DNA of 59,495 bases from an uncultured Octadecabacter sp. (lineage in GTDB: Bacteria; Pseudomonadota; Alphaproteobacteria; Rhodobacterales; Rhodobacteraceae), in assembly GCA_937891785.1 (NCBI GenBank), contig CALAGN010000004.1:1-59495 (forward strand), read 5' to 3'. The position numbers and the translations under genes are program-made. The notes under the pieces were generated by a model. It saw only the letters and a program-made list of their open reading frames with translations, was not told the origin of the DNA and made no database searches. Below, piece by piece: positions 39,397 to 49,337 of this stretch (position 1 is the stretch's first letter; the number at the start of each line of letters is the position of its first letter).

Positions 39397-40299
39397 GTGG
39401 TGCGCATTATCTTTATGGGAACGCCTGATTTTTCTGTCACCGTGCTGGATGCATTGGTTGCAGCGGGTCATGAGGTTTGTGCGGTGTATTCGCAGCCACC
39501 CCGTCCTGCCGGGCGTGGCAAGAAAGATCGCCCAAGTCCGGTTCAGGCCCGCGCGGAGGCTTTGGGGCTTTCTGTTCGATATCCTGTGTCTTTGAGAGAC
39601 GACGCGGCGCAGGCAGAGTTTGCGGCCGTTGATGCCGATCTCGCAATCGTTGTCGCCTATGGATTGATCTTGCCCCAAGCGGTGTTGGATGCGCCGAAAC
39701 TTGGGTGCTTGAATATCCACGCCAGCCTTTTACCCCGTTGGCGCGGTGCAGCACCGATCCATCGCGCGATTATTGCAGGTGACACAGAAACCGGCGTTTG
39801 CATTATGAAAATGGAGGCAGGTTTGGACACGGGGCCGGTATTGCTAAGTGACGCGCTGGCCATTGGCGAGACCGAAACCACAGGTGCATTGCACGACCGC
39901 TTGTCGGCGCTTGGTGCCGATCTGATCGTGCGTGCGATCACGCAAATTGATACTTTGGTGCCACAAGGCCAGCCCGCGGACGGCGTAACCTATGCCGCCA
40001 AAATCGACAAGGCCGAGGCACGCGTGGATTGGTCGAAATCTGCCGAAGACGTTGATCGTTTGATCCGTGGCCTGTCCCCATTTCCCGGTGCGTGGTGCGA
40101 TGTAGAGGGTGAGCGGGTCAAGCTGTTGGGCAGCCACCTTGCAGCGGGGCAGGGTGCAGCTGGGCAGGTTTTGGAGGGATTCACGGTCGCTTGTGGCCGT
40201 GGCGCGGTTGCGATCACGCGCATTCAACGTGCCGGCAAGAAACCGATGGAAAGCGTTGATGCGCTGCGTGGCCTCGCCCTGCCAGAACGGCTGACTTAA
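39397..40299 (+). CDS. fmt: Methionyl-tRNA formyltransferase
   Basis: Fmt formylates initiator Met-tRNA with 10-formyltetrahydrofolate. The 300 residues comprise a formyl-transfer domain ([18 protein letters not shown] at the start; [21 protein letters not shown] near 108 with the Asn/His catalytic pair; [13 protein letters not shown]) and the C-terminal OB-like tRNA-binding domain from about residue 205. The start is GTG at 39397 or GTG at 39400, which give the same protein but for one residue. It is encoded just after def. Its stop overlaps the stop of the convergent TRIC-like gene. Confidence 0.95.
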   Translation: MVRIIFMGTPDFSVTVLDALVAAGHEVCAVYSQPPRPAGRGKKDRPSPVQARAEALGLSVRYPVSLRDDAAQAEFAAVDADLAIVVAYGLILPQAVLDAPKLGCLNIHASLLPRWRGAAPIHRAIIAGDTETGVCIMKMEAGLDTGPVLLSDALAIGETETTGALHDRLSALGADLIVRAITQIDTLVPQGQPADGVTYAAKIDKAEARVDWSKSAEDVDRLIRGLSPFPGAWCDVEGERVKLLGSHLAAGQGAAGQVLEGFTVACGRGAVAITRIQRAGKKPMESVDALRGLALPERLT

Positions 40300-40919
40300 A
40301 CCTTTGGCGGGCGGCTTTTGTAGACCGGCAAACGCCAGCCGAAACCGATGGAGCCTGCACGCAGGGCTAGCGTAATTGCGGCACATGTAACGAGGGCGAC
40401 GTTGGTCCCGTATCCGCCTGCCAGAGTGAGCACAGCGCCGCCTGCACCGGCAAAAGCGCAGGTCACATAAAGCTCGCCCTGTTTCAGGACCAAGGGCACT
40501 TCGTTGCACACCACATCACGTAGCAATCCGCCAAAACAGCCCGTGGTGACGCCCATGATCAGTACGATCGACCAAGGTTGCCCCATACCAATAGCGACGG
40601 CAACACCGGCAGGCACTGCCACGGCCAGCGCAAAGGCATCAAGCCACAAGATCGTGCGGTAGCGAGATTCCAGCAGGTGCGCGGTGAAAAACACCAGCAC
40701 CGCCGCCACTGTTCCGGCAAGGATGAACGTCGGGTTTGCGACCCAGAATACCACATCACGGTTCAAAATCACGTCACGCAACGTGCCCCCGCCGACAGCC
40801 GTGAGGCAGGCGATAAAGATAAACCCGACGATATCGAGTTGCGCGCGACTGGCGACCAGCGCGCCAGTGAGCGCGAAGATAAACACCGAAACCGTGTCAA
40901 GAAATGCAACAGCGTTCAT
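40296..40919 (-). CDS. TRIC-type (UPF0126/YadS) membrane protein
   Basis: This is a 207-residue inner-membrane protein with six to seven helices in two related halves. Each half has the glycine-rich signature [11 protein letters not shown] (near residue 44) or [16 protein letters not shown] (near 128). This duplicated G-G-x-x-R-D pattern defines the prokaryotic trimeric intracellular cation (TRIC)/UPF0126 channel family, proposed to pass K+ or, for some members, glycine. The start at 40919 overlaps the rnhA stop (ATGA). It is the last gene of a minus-strand run ispH, DUF3429, methyltransferase, rnhA. Confidence 0.87.
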   Translation of the reverse strand: MNAVAFLDTVSVFIFALTGALVASRAQLDIVGFIFIACLTAVGGGTLRDVILNRDVVFWVANPTFILAGTVAAVLVFFTAHLLESRYRTILWLDAFALAVAVPAGVAVAIGMGQPWSIVLIMGVTTGCFGGLLRDVVCNEVPLVLKQGELYVTCAFAGAGGAVLTLAGGYGTNVALVTCAAITLALRAGSIGFGWRLPVYKSRPPKV

Positions 40920-41371
40920 GTGGGCTTGAACGGGGCCATGCCTGCACGCGCCAATTCGTCCGCGCGTTCGTTTTCGGGGTGGCCCGCGTGGCCCTTGACC
41001 CATTCCCACGTCACATTGTGGCTTTGGTTTGCGGCATCAAGACGACGCCACAGGTCTTCGTTCTTGACGGGTTTTTTCGCAGCGGTTTTCCAGCCGCGCT
41101 TTTTCCAGCCGTGTATCCACGTGGTGATGCCGTCTTTGACGTAGGAACTGTCAGTCACGATGGTGATGTCCGTGTCTCGCGACAGTGATTCCAGTGCCGC
41201 GATGGCTGCCAGTAATTCCATGCGGTTGTTGGTCGTATCCGCAGCACCACCCGACAATTCGCGTGTTTTGACCACCGCGTCGCCGTTGCGGGCAATCAGC
41301 AAGGCCCCCCAGCCTCCGGGGCCGGGGTTGCCGCTGCAGGCACCGTCAGTATAGGCGTAAAGATCAGGCAT
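40916..41371 (-). CDS. rnhA: Ribonuclease HI
   Basis: This enzyme cleaves the RNA strand of RNA-DNA hybrids such as R-loops and Okazaki primers. At 151 residues it has E. coli RnhA length. The four acidic catalytic residues are visible: Asp9 ([16 protein letters not shown]), Glu52 (NRMELLAAI), Asp74 ([12 protein letters not shown]) and Asp137 ([12 protein letters not shown]), with the His of the flexible loop in [10 protein letters not shown]. The Lys/Trp handle region ([23 protein letters not shown]) is present. It overlaps its neighbours on both sides. Confidence 0.97.
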   Translation of the reverse strand: MPDLYAYTDGACSGNPGPGGWGALLIARNGDAVVKTRELSGGAADTTNNRMELLAAIAALESLSRDTDITIVTDSSYVKDGITTWIHGWKKRGWKTAAKKPVKNEDLWRRLDAANQSHNVTWEWVKGHAGHPENERADELARAGMAPFKPT

Positions 41372-41960
41372 TTTTGCGGGCTCTCATGGTGACAAAGGGA
41401 TCATTGGTGCCTGCACATCCCACTTCGCGCCCTTCGTCAATGCCCAGCACGGTAAAACCGGCAACTTCGACCATCGATTGCAACGCTGAAACTGTTACAT
41501 AGCTATACATCCGGTCAATCGCGTCGCGCGCTTCGCCCTCGCCCGTTTTCATGGCGATGTGGAAAATACCACCCGAGCGCAGCGCCCGTGCAATCGCATC
41601 AATGTGGCGGGGGAGGTCGGCGACGGGGGCATGAAGCAAAGAAAAATTTGCCCAAACCCCGTCATAAGCCGCAACCATGTCCAAATCATCAAACGTCAGC
41701 AAGCGCGCGCCGATCTGATGTGTTTCGTTCGCGAGTGTGATCATTCCTTGAGATGCGTCAACCGGATCTGGCCGGAAACCCGCGTCACGCATGTGGACAG
41801 ACGCGCGGGCAGGCCCGCAGCCAAGATCAAGCACCTGAGCGTTGGGAGGTAGCAATGCCATGAAGGATTTCAGCAGCCCGCCCGGCTTGCCGGTTTTCGT
41901 GAGGTTGGCATATTGGTCCGCAGCGCTGTCATAGAATGCAATTGTCTTGGCGTCAGGCAT
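41364..41960 (-). CDS. Class I SAM-dependent methyltransferase, substrate unknown
   Basis: This is a 198-residue protein with the SAM-binding motif [16 protein letters not shown] (near residue 42), an acidic strand end ([11 protein letters not shown]), motif [14 protein letters not shown], and a C-terminal substrate region ([19 protein letters not shown]). Its ATG at 41960 overlaps the DUF3429 stop by one base. Its own stop overlaps the rnhA start by 8 bp, so it is embedded in a coupled operon. The family covers ubiquinone/menaquinone-type and small-molecule methyltransferases, and nothing in the sequence narrows this. Confidence 0.85.
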   Translation of the reverse strand: MPDAKTIAFYDSAADQYANLTKTGKPGGLLKSFMALLPPNAQVLDLGCGPARASVHMRDAGFRPDPVDASQGMITLANETHQIGARLLTFDDLDMVAAYDGVWANFSLLHAPVADLPRHIDAIARALRSGGIFHIAMKTGEGEARDAIDRMYSYVTVSALQSMVEVAGFTVLGIDEGREVGCAGTNDPFVTMRARKNA

Positions 41961-42424
41961 CAGATGATCACCGTCAGCAAGCACAGCGCGATTACAACCG
42001 TCAGCAAGACCCGCAGCTGCATCCACCACGGCGGGGCTAGTTCGTAACGCCAGAAATGCCAGTCCAGTAGCAGGAGGCCAATGAACCCGATCAGCAGGTT
42101 AGACGCCATGCTGACAGGCCCGCCGCTGACCATAAAGAACGCCCAAAGCGCGGGGATCACTGACAGCACATAACCTGATGATTGCATTGCGCCACCCGCC
42201 CGTGTCGCAAAACCCCACAGTACGCCGGACATAAACGCGAGGATAATCGTGCCGTAACGGATCATCAGAACCCGCCCGTCTGCGGGCACGATCAACGCAT
42301 AACCACCCGCGTCCGGGTCGCCCATGCTGGAGTCAAGCCAACCAAGGTTGATCGTCGTACCAAACAGGAACGGGATCAGGCCAAGTAGACCAAGGATAAG
42401 GGCGGAGCGGGGGATTTGTTTCAC
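41960..42424 (-). CDS. DUF3429 family membrane protein
   Basis: This is a 154-residue inner-membrane protein with about five hydrophobic helices (residues about 8-23, 57-73, 84-101, 106-122, 133-153) and a short loop rich in Asp and Gly after the first helix. It matches the DUF3429 family ([18 protein letters not shown] and [21 protein letters not shown] segments). No activity is known. It is translationally coupled to ispH upstream (ATGA) and to the methyltransferase gene downstream (TGATG). Confidence 0.82.
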   Translation of the reverse strand: MKQIPRSALILGLLGLIPFLFGTTINLGWLDSSMGDPDAGGYALIVPADGRVLMIRYGTIILAFMSGVLWGFATRAGGAMQSSGYVLSVIPALWAFFMVSGGPVSMASNLLIGFIGLLLLDWHFWRYELAPPWWMQLRVLLTVVIALCLLTVII

Positions 42425-43371
42425 GCTGTTTCGCGCAACACGCGTGGTACTTTAAATTCGACATTTTCTTCGGCGGTGACAACCTGTTGTATGGTTACGT
42501 CATATCGATCGCGGAAGGCGTCGATTACCTCGTTTATCAACACTTCGGGGGCGGATGCGCCTGCGGTGATGCCGATCGATGTGATCCCGTCCAAGGCCCG
42601 CCAGTCGATGTTTTCGGCCCGCATCACCAGTTGTGAATAGGCACAGCCCGCCTTGCGCCCGACCTCGACCAGCCGCTGCGAATTTGACGAGTTAGGGGCA
42701 CCCACCACCAGCATCGCATCGCATTGTGGGGCCATTGCCTTAACCGCTTCTTGTCGGTTCGTGGTGGCGTAGCAGATGTCTTCTTTGTGAGGGCCGGCGA
42801 TCGAGGGAAAGCGCGCGTAAAGTGCGGCGACGATCTCGGCGGTGTCGTCCATCGACAGTGTGGTTTGAGTGACAAACGCGAGGCGCGCGGGGGCCCGCAC
42901 TTTGACGCTGGCCACATCTTCTACAGTTTCGACCAAGACGACCTCGCCTGCGGGCAGTTGGCCCATCGTGCCGACGGTTTCAGGGTGGCCTGCGTGGCCG
43001 ATCATGATGATCTGCAAGCCGTTTTCGCGGTGACGCTCGGCCTCAATATGGACCTTGCTGACCAGCGGGCAGGTCGCATCCACAAAGATCATTTCGCGGC
43101 GCGCGGCCTCGGCGGGAACGGCCTTGGGGACACCGTGTGCGGAAAAGATCACTGGGCGGTCATCGGGGCATTCATCCAGTTCTTCGACAAACACGGCCCC
43201 CTTAGCGCGCAGGTCATCGACAACGTACTTATTGTGCACGATTTCGTGGCGCACAAAGACAGGCGCGCCCCATTTCTCAAGTGCCATCTCGACGATCTTG
43301 ATCGCGCGGTCCACGCCTGCGCAAAATCCGCGCGGGGCGGCCAGATACAGGGTGAGGGGCGGTTTTGGCAT
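42421..43371 (-). CDS. ispH: 4-Hydroxy-3-methylbut-2-enyl diphosphate reductase
   Basis: IspH (LytB) is the final enzyme of the MEP pathway, an iron-sulfur protein that reduces HMBPP to IPP and DMAPP. The 316 residues have the three cluster cysteines at 17 ([13 protein letters not shown]), 101 ([11 protein letters not shown]) and 200 ([10 protein letters not shown]), the HGVP segment near 79-82 and HAGHPE near 126-131. It is the first gene of a minus-strand run of overlapping genes reaching to the TRIC-like gene, and is divergent from the cytochrome c gene. Confidence 0.96.
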   Translation of the reverse strand: MPKPPLTLYLAAPRGFCAGVDRAIKIVEMALEKWGAPVFVRHEIVHNKYVVDDLRAKGAVFVEELDECPDDRPVIFSAHGVPKAVPAEAARREMIFVDATCPLVSKVHIEAERHRENGLQIIMIGHAGHPETVGTMGQLPAGEVVLVETVEDVASVKVRAPARLAFVTQTTLSMDDTAEIVAALYARFPSIAGPHKEDICYATTNRQEAVKAMAPQCDAMLVVGAPNSSNSQRLVEVGRKAGCAYSQLVMRAENIDWRALDGITSIGITAGASAPEVLINEVIDAFRDRYDVTIQQVVTAEENVEFKVPRVLRETA

Positions 43372-43508
43372 GCGGTCTCTCCGAATTGTTCCAGAGGTAG
43401 GACTTTGGGGCGCTGGCGTCCAGACCCCGCCGCTCGATCACGCAGCGGTGACTTGCCTTCCAGCTGGGGGAAGCCGTTAGTTTCCCAAGACATAAGCAGG
43501 GATTAGGT

Positions 43509-43967
43509 ATGAACAAGATTAGCATTGCCGGATTGGGTGCCATGATAATCGCAATTGGTGCGGTTGCAGTTGCGCAACAGAACGAAGCCACAGCAGGCGG
43601 GGCGATCCCCTACGGCGACCCAAGCGCAGTCGCGCGGGGTGGCAACATTTACGATGCCAATTGCGTATCCTGCCACGGTGCAAATCTTGAGGGGCAGGCG
43701 GAATGGCGCACGGCGCGATCACCAGAGGGGCGAGCGCTTGCGCCACCGCATGATGAAACCGGCCACACTTGGCACCACCCTGACGAACAGCTGTTTGCAA
43801 TCACCAAATTCGGGACGGCAGCGTTGGTCGGTGGTGATTACGAAAGCGACATGTCCGGTTATGAGGATGTGCTGAGTGATACTGATATCCGGGAGGTGCT
43901 GGCCTATATCAAAAGCACTTGGCCAGCCGAGGTCATCGCCCAGCACAACAAGATCAACGCGCAATAA
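43509..43967 (+). CDS. Class I c-type cytochrome, probably membrane-anchored or periplasmic
   Basis: This is a 152-residue protein with an N-terminal hydrophobic segment (residues about 4-22) that is either a signal peptide or an anchor. A single haem site CVSCH lies at 52-56, and a likely axial Met lies in YESDMSGYEDVLSD (about 115). The C-terminal helix (IREVLAYIKSTWP) is typical of mono-haem cytochrome c. It acts as a periplasmic electron carrier; the redox partner is unknown. It is a single-gene unit closed by the terminator at 43977-44007. Confidence 0.9.
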   Translation: MNKISIAGLGAMIIAIGAVAVAQQNEATAGGAIPYGDPSAVARGGNIYDANCVSCHGANLEGQAEWRTARSPEGRALAPPHDETGHTWHHPDEQLFAITKFGTAALVGGDYESDMSGYEDVLSDTDIREVLAYIKSTWPAEVIAQHNKINAQ

Positions 43968-43976
43968 CGTAAACGA

Positions 43977-44007
43977 AAAGCCCCGCACATTCGGCGGGGC
44001 TTTGTCT
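43977..44007. terminator. Bidirectional rho-independent terminator
   Basis: AAAGCCCCGC and GCGGGGCTTT form a perfect 10-bp stem with a 7-base loop, flanked by A-rich and T-rich bases on the two sides. It lies between the convergent cytochrome c and NYN-domain genes and can serve both. Confidence 0.88.
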
Positions 44008-44009
44008 GT

Positions 44010-44585
44010 TTAGTCGTCCTGCGGCACGAGGTCGGCAGGCTCTTCAACACGTGGCTCACGTTGGGGGCGGCCGATGACTTCGCGCAGGTCGTCCAGCTCG
44101 ATGAAATTGTCGCACTGACGGCGGAGTTCATCTGCGATCATTGGCGGTTGGCTGCGGATCGTTGACACGACCGAAACGCGCACACCCTTGCGCTGCAAGG
44201 CTTCAACCAGCGGACGGAAATCACCATCGCCAGAAAAAATCACCATGTGGTCGACGTGGGGGGCAAGCTCCATCGCGTCAACCGCCAGCTCGATGTCCAT
44301 ATTGCCTTTGATCTTGCGCCGACCCATAGAATCGGTGAATTCTTTGGCAGGTTTGGTCACCATGGTGAAGCCGTTGTAGTTCAACCAATCGACCAGCGGA
44401 CGGATCGGTGAATAGTCGTCGTTTTCCAAAAGAGCAGTGTAGTAGAACGCCCGAAGCATCCTGCCGCGTCGCATGAATTCCGCCCGCAGAAGCTTGTAAT
44501 CGATATCAAAGCCAAGGGATTTGCTGGCGGCATAAAGATTTGACCCGTCAATGAAGAGCGCGAGGCGCTCGTCACGATAGAACAT
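44010..44585 (-). CDS. NYN-domain (LabA/DUF88) protein, putative RNase
   Basis: This 191-residue protein has a PIN-like NYN domain. It has LALFIDGSNLYAASK near the N-terminus (first Asp), KGNMDIELAVDAMELA (middle Asp) and MVIFSGDGDFRPLVEALQRKG with the GDGDF signature (about 120-124). The C-terminal 40 residues are polar and acidic. This family binds divalent metal and is thought to cleave RNA; LabA of cyanobacteria is its best-known member. The ATG at 44585 follows AAAGGAAAC. It is divergent from folK. Confidence 0.87.
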   Translation of the reverse strand: MFYRDERLALFIDGSNLYAASKSLGFDIDYKLLRAEFMRRGRMLRAFYYTALLENDDYSPIRPLVDWLNYNGFTMVTKPAKEFTDSMGRRKIKGNMDIELAVDAMELAPHVDHMVIFSGDGDFRPLVEALQRKGVRVSVVSTIRSQPPMIADELRRQCDNFIELDDLREVIGRPQREPRVEEPADLVPQDD

Positions 44586-44684
44586 ATAGTTTCCTTTCAA
44601 ATATCAACTGTCACCAACTTGTGAGTGTGCTGTGTGAGTGGTCTAAATGGTACAATAGAGCAGATTATGTAGGATAACCGAGGT

Positions 44685-45263
44685 ATGCAGCAACCCCATA
44701 AGCGGGACACCGCCTTTATTGCGCTTGGTGCGAATTTGGCGCGGGCAAACGAGGCGCTGCAGACAACGATCATTCAAAGTATCGACGTCATCGCAAGAAC
44801 GATTGGCCCGATCACTAGGAAAAGTCGGCTTTTTCGTACTCCGTGCTTTCCGGCGGGGGCAGGGCCGGATTATGTGAATGTGGCTATTGCGCTGGAAACA
44901 ACGCTTTCTCCCCAAGATATTTTATCGCAACTCCATAAGATTGAAGCGGAATTCGGGCGCGTGCGCGCGACTCGCTGGGGCAGTCGCACGCTTGATCTTG
45001 ATCTGCTCGCGGTAGCAGATCGGGTGCTGCCGGATGCCAAGACCCAAACCCAATGGCGCAGCTTGAGTGTTGCCGAGCAAGGTAAACGCGCGCCGGAAAC
45101 CCTTATTTTACCCCATCCAAGGCTTCAGGATCGCGCGTTCGTACTTGTGCCGATGGCAGAAATAGCCGCCGATTGGATGCATCCCGTATTGGGTCTAAGT
45201 GTGGCGCAAATGCTGTCGCAATTACCTGCCGGGGCGGTGGCCGAAGTCCACGCGCTTGTGTGA
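44685..45263 (+). CDS. folK: 2-Amino-4-hydroxy-6-hydroxymethyldihydropteridine pyrophosphokinase
   Basis: FolK transfers pyrophosphate from ATP to 6-hydroxymethyl-7,8-dihydropterin in folate synthesis. The 192 residues show the family pattern FIALGANLARANEALQ near the N-terminus, YVNVAIALETTLSPQDIL, and the catalytic RWGSRTLDLDLLAV segment with its metal-binding Asp pair, then LPHPRLQDRAFVLVPMAEIA. It is the first gene of a plus-strand housekeeping run. A TACAAT hexamer at 44651-44656 may be its -10 box. Confidence 0.93.
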   Translation: MQQPHKRDTAFIALGANLARANEALQTTIIQSIDVIARTIGPITRKSRLFRTPCFPAGAGPDYVNVAIALETTLSPQDILSQLHKIEAEFGRVRATRWGSRTLDLDLLAVADRVLPDAKTQTQWRSLSVAEQGKRAPETLILPHPRLQDRAFVLVPMAEIAADWMHPVLGLSVAQMLSQLPAGAVAEVHALV

Positions 45264-45359
45264 TCATAGGGAGCAGTGATTCGGCTTGTCATTCATTGCT
45301 CTAGCCTCTAAGTAGGCGGCTTGCAGACTGCCCCCTGATTGACTAACTGGAGTGCCCCG

Positions 45360-45722
45360 ATGGCCCGCGTTACCGTTGAAGATTGTGTCGACAAAGTTCC
45401 CAACCGTTTTGAGTTAGTGATGCTTGCTGCACACCGTGCCCGTGAAATTTCCGCAGGCGGAGCAATTACTGTTCCCCGTGACAACGACAAAAACCCTGTC
45501 GTTTCGCTGCGCGAGATTGCCGAGGAAACCCAAACTGCTGAAGATCTGCGCGAGCGTATGATCGAAGCCAACCAGACCCAGATCGAAGTCGATATGCCCG
45601 AAGAGGACGCAATGGCGTTGCTGATGGGTGCGGGTGGTGGCGAAGCCGACAAACCCGCTGACGACGATATGTCAGAAGAAAAATTGTTGCGCGCCCTAAT
45701 GGAAGCGCAGGAGCCCAAGTAA
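45360..45722 (+). CDS. rpoZ: RNA polymerase omega subunit
   Basis: Omega assists folding of the beta' subunit and mediates ppGpp binding in many bacteria. The 120 residues begin [20 protein letters not shown], then [13 protein letters not shown] and the [17 protein letters not shown] segment, all typical. The C-terminal half is an acidic extension found in alphaproteobacteria. It lies directly before the relA/spoT gene, the usual pairing, so omega and the (p)ppGpp synthetase are made from the same region. GGAG lies 8-9 bases before the ATG. Confidence 0.95.
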   Translation: MARVTVEDCVDKVPNRFELVMLAAHRAREISAGGAITVPRDNDKNPVVSLREIAEETQTAEDLRERMIEANQTQIEVDMPEEDAMALLMGAGGGEADKPADDDMSEEKLLRALMEAQEPK

Positions 45723-45753
45723 GGGCGACACCTCAAGACAAGCGCGGGCCGGA

Positions 45754-47913
45754 ATGATATCAGCAGATGACTTGATCGGCCTGGTCCGCCGCTATAACCC
45801 TGCGACAAACGAAGCGCTGATCCGCGTGGCTTACGACTTTGGCCGCGAGATGCATGACGGCCAATTCCGTCATTCCGGGGAGGCGTATTTCAGCCACCCC
45901 ATCGCCGTGGCGGCCATTCTGGCCGAGCAGCAGATGGATGATGCGACAATAATCACAGCCCTTTTGCACGACACGATCGAGGACACCAAAGCGTCATACG
46001 CCATGGTCGAGGAAAAGTTCGGCCGCGAAATTGCCGAACTTGTTGATGGTGTTACCAAGCTTACCAATCTTCAGCTAAATTCGACGGCGACCAAACAGGC
46101 CGAGAATTTCCGCAAGCTATTCATGGCCACAAGTCGCGATTTGCGTGTGACCCTCGTGAAGCTCGCTGATCGTCTGCACAATATGCGCACGATCAAATCA
46201 ATGCGCGATGACAAGCAGGCGCAAAAAGCCCGTGAAACCATGGATATCTATGCCCCCCTTGCAGGACGCATGGGGATGCAGTGGATGCGCGAGGAGCTTG
46301 AAGATTTGGCGTTCCGCGTTCTTAACCCGGAGGGGCGCAATTCGATCATCCGCCGCTTTATTACGCTGCAACGTGAAACCGGCGATGTGATCGAAAAGAT
46401 CACTGCCGACATGCGGCATGAACTGGATAAGGTCGGCATCACGGCCGAGGTCACGGGCCGCGCCAAGCGACCCTATTCGATCTGGCGCAAGATGCAGGAA
46501 AAAGATCAGGGCTTTTCGCGCCTCTCTGATATTTACGGCTTCCGCGTGGTCACGGACAGCGAGGCAGACTGCTATCGCGTGTTGGGGGCTGTGCACCAAC
46601 GTTGGCGTGCAGTACCAGGTCGCTTCAAAGACTATATCAGCCAGCCAAAGTCGAACGGATATCGCAGCATTCACACGACTGTTTCGGGCCGCGACGGCAA
46701 GCGCGTTGAAGTGCAGATTCGCACCCGCGAAATGCATGAGGTTGCTGAAGCCGGCGTTGCTGCCCATTGGTCCTATCGCGATGGCGAGCGGGTCGAAAAC
46801 CGTTTTGCCGTTGATCCTGTCCACTGGATTGCATCGCTTACAGAACGTTTGGGCGAGGGGCTCGAGGACGATCACGACGAGTTTCTCGAGACCGTCAAGC
46901 TTGAGATGTATCAGGATCAGGTCTTTTGCTTCACCCCCAAAGGCGACGTGATCAAGCTGCCCCGGGGCGCGACGCCAATCGACTTTGCCTACGCAATTCA
47001 CACGCGCATTGGCAGCGCCTGCGTCGGTGCCAAGGTGGACGGGCTGCGTGTGCCGCTTTGGACCCGCCTTAAGAATGGTCAGTCCGTCGATATCATCACC
47101 GCCGAAGGGCAAACGCCGCAGGCCACATGGATTGATATCGCCGTCACGGGCCGCGCTAAAACAGCGATCCGGCGCTCGCTGCGTGAAGAAGACCGTGAGA
47201 GATTCATCAAGCTGGGCCGCGAACTGGCCCGCGTGGCGTTTGAGAATGTCGGCAAAAAAGGCACCGACAAGGCCCTGACGACCGCCGCCAAAGCGCTGGC
47301 CGTAGAATCGGTCGAAGAAATGCTGGCCCTTTTGGGCAGCGCCGAAATGACCGCCCGCGAGGTCGTGGGTGCGATCTATCCCGACCTTGCTGAACTGCCG
47401 CATGATGAGGTGGCACAGCACCGTGCGGTTGTCGGTTTGGCACCGGATCAGTCGTTTCGCCGTGCGTCGTGCTGTCAGCCCGTCCCGGGCGAGCGGATCG
47501 TGGGGATCACTTTCCGCGGGCAGGGCGTTGTGGTTCACGCGATTGATTGCGCCGTTTTGGCCCAATACGAGGACCAACCCGAACGTTGGATTGATTTGCG
47601 ATGGCAAGAGGGCACACATCCGGCTCGCAACGCAGTGAGCCTTGATTTGGTGATCACGAACGACGCGGGCGTACTTGGGCGGATTTGCACCCTGATTGGA
47701 GAGCAAAATGCCAATATATCGGACTTAGTATTTGTGGATCGCAAACCGGATTATTTTCGATTGCTGCTGGACGTAGAGTTGCGGGACGCCGAACATATGC
47801 ATCGGATCATGACAGCACTCGAGGCCGAAAGTAACGTGTCATCCATCGAACGGCATCGTGACCCAGCGCGGGCCATGACGCAGCAAGCGGACAGCGATCA
47901 TGAAGGGCATTAG
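45754..47913 (+). CDS. Bifunctional (p)ppGpp synthetase/hydrolase (RelA/SpoT homologue)
   Basis: This enzyme makes and degrades the stringent-response alarmone. The 719 residues contain, in order: an HD hydrolase domain (HPIAVAAIL; LLHDTIEDT with the HD pair near residue 72; KLADRLHNMRTI), a synthetase domain (KRPYSIWRKMQ; YGFRVVT; RFKDYISQPKSNGYRSIHT), a TGS domain (about 385-450, VFCFTPKGDVIKLPRGATPIDFAY), and a C-terminal ACT domain (about 640-705). The intact HDxxED motif and the RFKD form of the synthetase motif indicate a bifunctional enzyme. It is the only RSH gene in the window and follows rpoZ. Confidence 0.95.
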   Translation: MISADDLIGLVRRYNPATNEALIRVAYDFGREMHDGQFRHSGEAYFSHPIAVAAILAEQQMDDATIITALLHDTIEDTKASYAMVEEKFGREIAELVDGVTKLTNLQLNSTATKQAENFRKLFMATSRDLRVTLVKLADRLHNMRTIKSMRDDKQAQKARETMDIYAPLAGRMGMQWMREELEDLAFRVLNPEGRNSIIRRFITLQRETGDVIEKITADMRHELDKVGITAEVTGRAKRPYSIWRKMQEKDQGFSRLSDIYGFRVVTDSEADCYRVLGAVHQRWRAVPGRFKDYISQPKSNGYRSIHTTVSGRDGKRVEVQIRTREMHEVAEAGVAAHWSYRDGERVENRFAVDPVHWIASLTERLGEGLEDDHDEFLETVKLEMYQDQVFCFTPKGDVIKLPRGATPIDFAYAIHTRIGSACVGAKVDGLRVPLWTRLKNGQSVDIITAEGQTPQATWIDIAVTGRAKTAIRRSLREEDRERFIKLGRELARVAFENVGKKGTDKALTTAAKALAVESVEEMLALLGSAEMTAREVVGAIYPDLAELPHDEVAQHRAVVGLAPDQSFRRASCCQPVPGERIVGITFRGQGVVVHAIDCAVLAQYEDQPERWIDLRWQEGTHPARNAVSLDLVITNDAGVLGRICTLIGEQNANISDLVFVDRKPDYFRLLLDVELRDAEHMHRIMTALEAESNVSSIERHRDPARAMTQQADSDHEGH

Positions 47914-47915
47914 CT

Positions 47916-48560
47916 TTGGTATTCAAGCGCAGAGATAAGCGGCCGATCTGGCAGATCGTGCTTGAAGCCGTCTATCCGCGTGGCGGTTGGGCACGGGCGT
48001 TTAACTACGTCAAACACCGCGTACGCCGTCTGCCTGATACGCCGGAAAAAATTGCGCGCGGGATATGGGCAGGGGTTTTTACTACTTTCACCCCTTTCTA
48101 CACGCTGCATTTCCTTGTTGCTGCGGTTATCGCCAAACTGATGCGGGGCAATATCCTAGCGGCTCTGATGAGCACCTTTTTTGGCAATCCGCTGACCTAT
48201 GTGCCGATCGCGATTGCCTCGCTTCAGACCGGACATTTCTTGCTGGGCAGCCGCCTCAATAGTGACATGCACGAGAGCCTTGGCGCAAAATTTGGCGGGG
48301 CGGGCCGCGATCTTTGGCATAACTTCATGGCGATCTTCACGCCCGAAAAGATGGACTGGCATCGTCTGCATTTGTTTTATGACGAGGTGTTCTTTCCTTA
48401 CATGATCGGCGGCATCATCCCAGGCGCTGCGACCGCAACGCTTGCGTACTATATTAGCGTTCCGCTGATCCGCGCCTATCAGAACCGCCGCCGCAATGTG
48501 CTGCGTAACAAGCTCGCTCAGCTAAAGAAAAACATCGAAACTGACGTCGCGGACCAGTAG
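47916..48560 (+). CDS. DUF2062 family membrane protein
   Basis: This is a 214-residue protein starting at a TTG two bases after the relA/spoT stop, which suggests coupled translation. A basic N-terminus is followed by membrane segments (GVFTTFTPFYTLHFLVAAVIAK near 52-73; a stretch around 80-100; GGIIPGAATATLAYYI near 165-180) and a basic C-terminal helix. The FTPFYTLHF and GNPLTYVPIA elements fit DUF2062. No function is established; the position between relA/spoT and pdxJ is common in this bacterial group. Confidence 0.85.
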   Translation: MVFKRRDKRPIWQIVLEAVYPRGGWARAFNYVKHRVRRLPDTPEKIARGIWAGVFTTFTPFYTLHFLVAAVIAKLMRGNILAALMSTFFGNPLTYVPIAIASLQTGHFLLGSRLNSDMHESLGAKFGGAGRDLWHNFMAIFTPEKMDWHRLHLFYDEVFFPYMIGGIIPGAATATLAYYISVPLIRAYQNRRRNVLRNKLAQLKKNIETDVADQ

Positions 48561-48590
48561 GTTGGCGTCAGACAACGAAAGAGAGCTCGC

Positions 48591-49337
48591 ATGGCATTTG
48601 AAAAACTGCGCCTTGGCATAAATATCGATCACGTGGCAACTGTGCGTAATGCGCGCGGCGGTGACACGCCTGATCCTGCGCGCGCTGCCATTCTGGCCCA
48701 AGAAGCCGGCGCAGACGGCATTACCGCGCACCTGCGCGAAGACCGTCGTCATATTGGGGACGCGGATATTGATGCCTTGATGGACGCGTTGACTATCCCG
48801 CTGAATTTTGAAATGGCTGCAACCGGCGAGATGCAAAAGATCGCCCTGCGCCATAAACCTCACGCCGTTTGTATCGTCCCCGAAAAGCGCGAGGAACGCA
48901 CCACCGAAGGCGGTCTTGAGGTTGCGCGCGAAGAGAACCACCTTGCCCATTTTATCGCACCATTGCGTGAAGCCGGTTGCCGCGTGTCGATCTTTATTGC
49001 CGCCGACCAGCGCCAGATCGAAGCAGCGCACCGCATTGGCGCGCAGGTGATCGAACTGCACACCGGTGCTTACTGCGATGCCCACGCCGAGGGGGATTTC
49101 GCCACCCGTGACGCAGAATTGGAAAAGATGCGCGAGATGTCGGCGCTCGCCCATTCGCTGGGTCTCGAGGTTCACGCCGGACATGGATTGACCTATGATA
49201 CCGTGCAGCCCGTCGCCGCCTTCCCCGAGGTGATAGAGTTAAACATCGGTCATTTCATTATCGGCGAAGCGATCTTTCGCGGTCTCACCCCAGCGATCCA
49301 TGAAATGCGCCGACTGATGGACGCGGTGCGCGGATGA
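48591..49337 (+). CDS. pdxJ: Pyridoxine 5'-phosphate synthase
   Basis: PdxJ condenses 1-deoxyxylulose 5-phosphate with 3-amino-2-oxopropyl phosphate to form pyridoxine phosphate, the precursor of PLP. The 248 residues form a TIM barrel with [18 protein letters not shown] near the N-terminus, [12 protein letters not shown] near 45, [10 protein letters not shown] near 71, and [15 protein letters not shown] near 195. Its stop overlaps the next ORF (ATGA). Confidence 0.96.
   Translation: MAFEKLRLGINIDHVATVRNARGGDTPDPARAAILAQEAGADGITAHLREDRRHIGDADIDALMDALTIPLNFEMAATGEMQKIALRHKPHAVCIVPEKREERTTEGGLEVAREENHLAHFIAPLREAGCRVSIFIAADQRQIEAAHRIGAQVIELHTGAYCDAHAEGDFATRDAELEKMREMSALAHSLGLEVHAGHGLTYDTVQPVAAFPEVIELNIGHFIIGEAIFRGLTPAIHEMRRLMDAVRG

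Noticed and set aside
46198-47706. 502-codon minus-strand open frame opposite relA/spoT
   Set aside because: It is fully contained in a well-supported gene on the other strand, its translation matches no family, and long antisense frames are common at this base composition.
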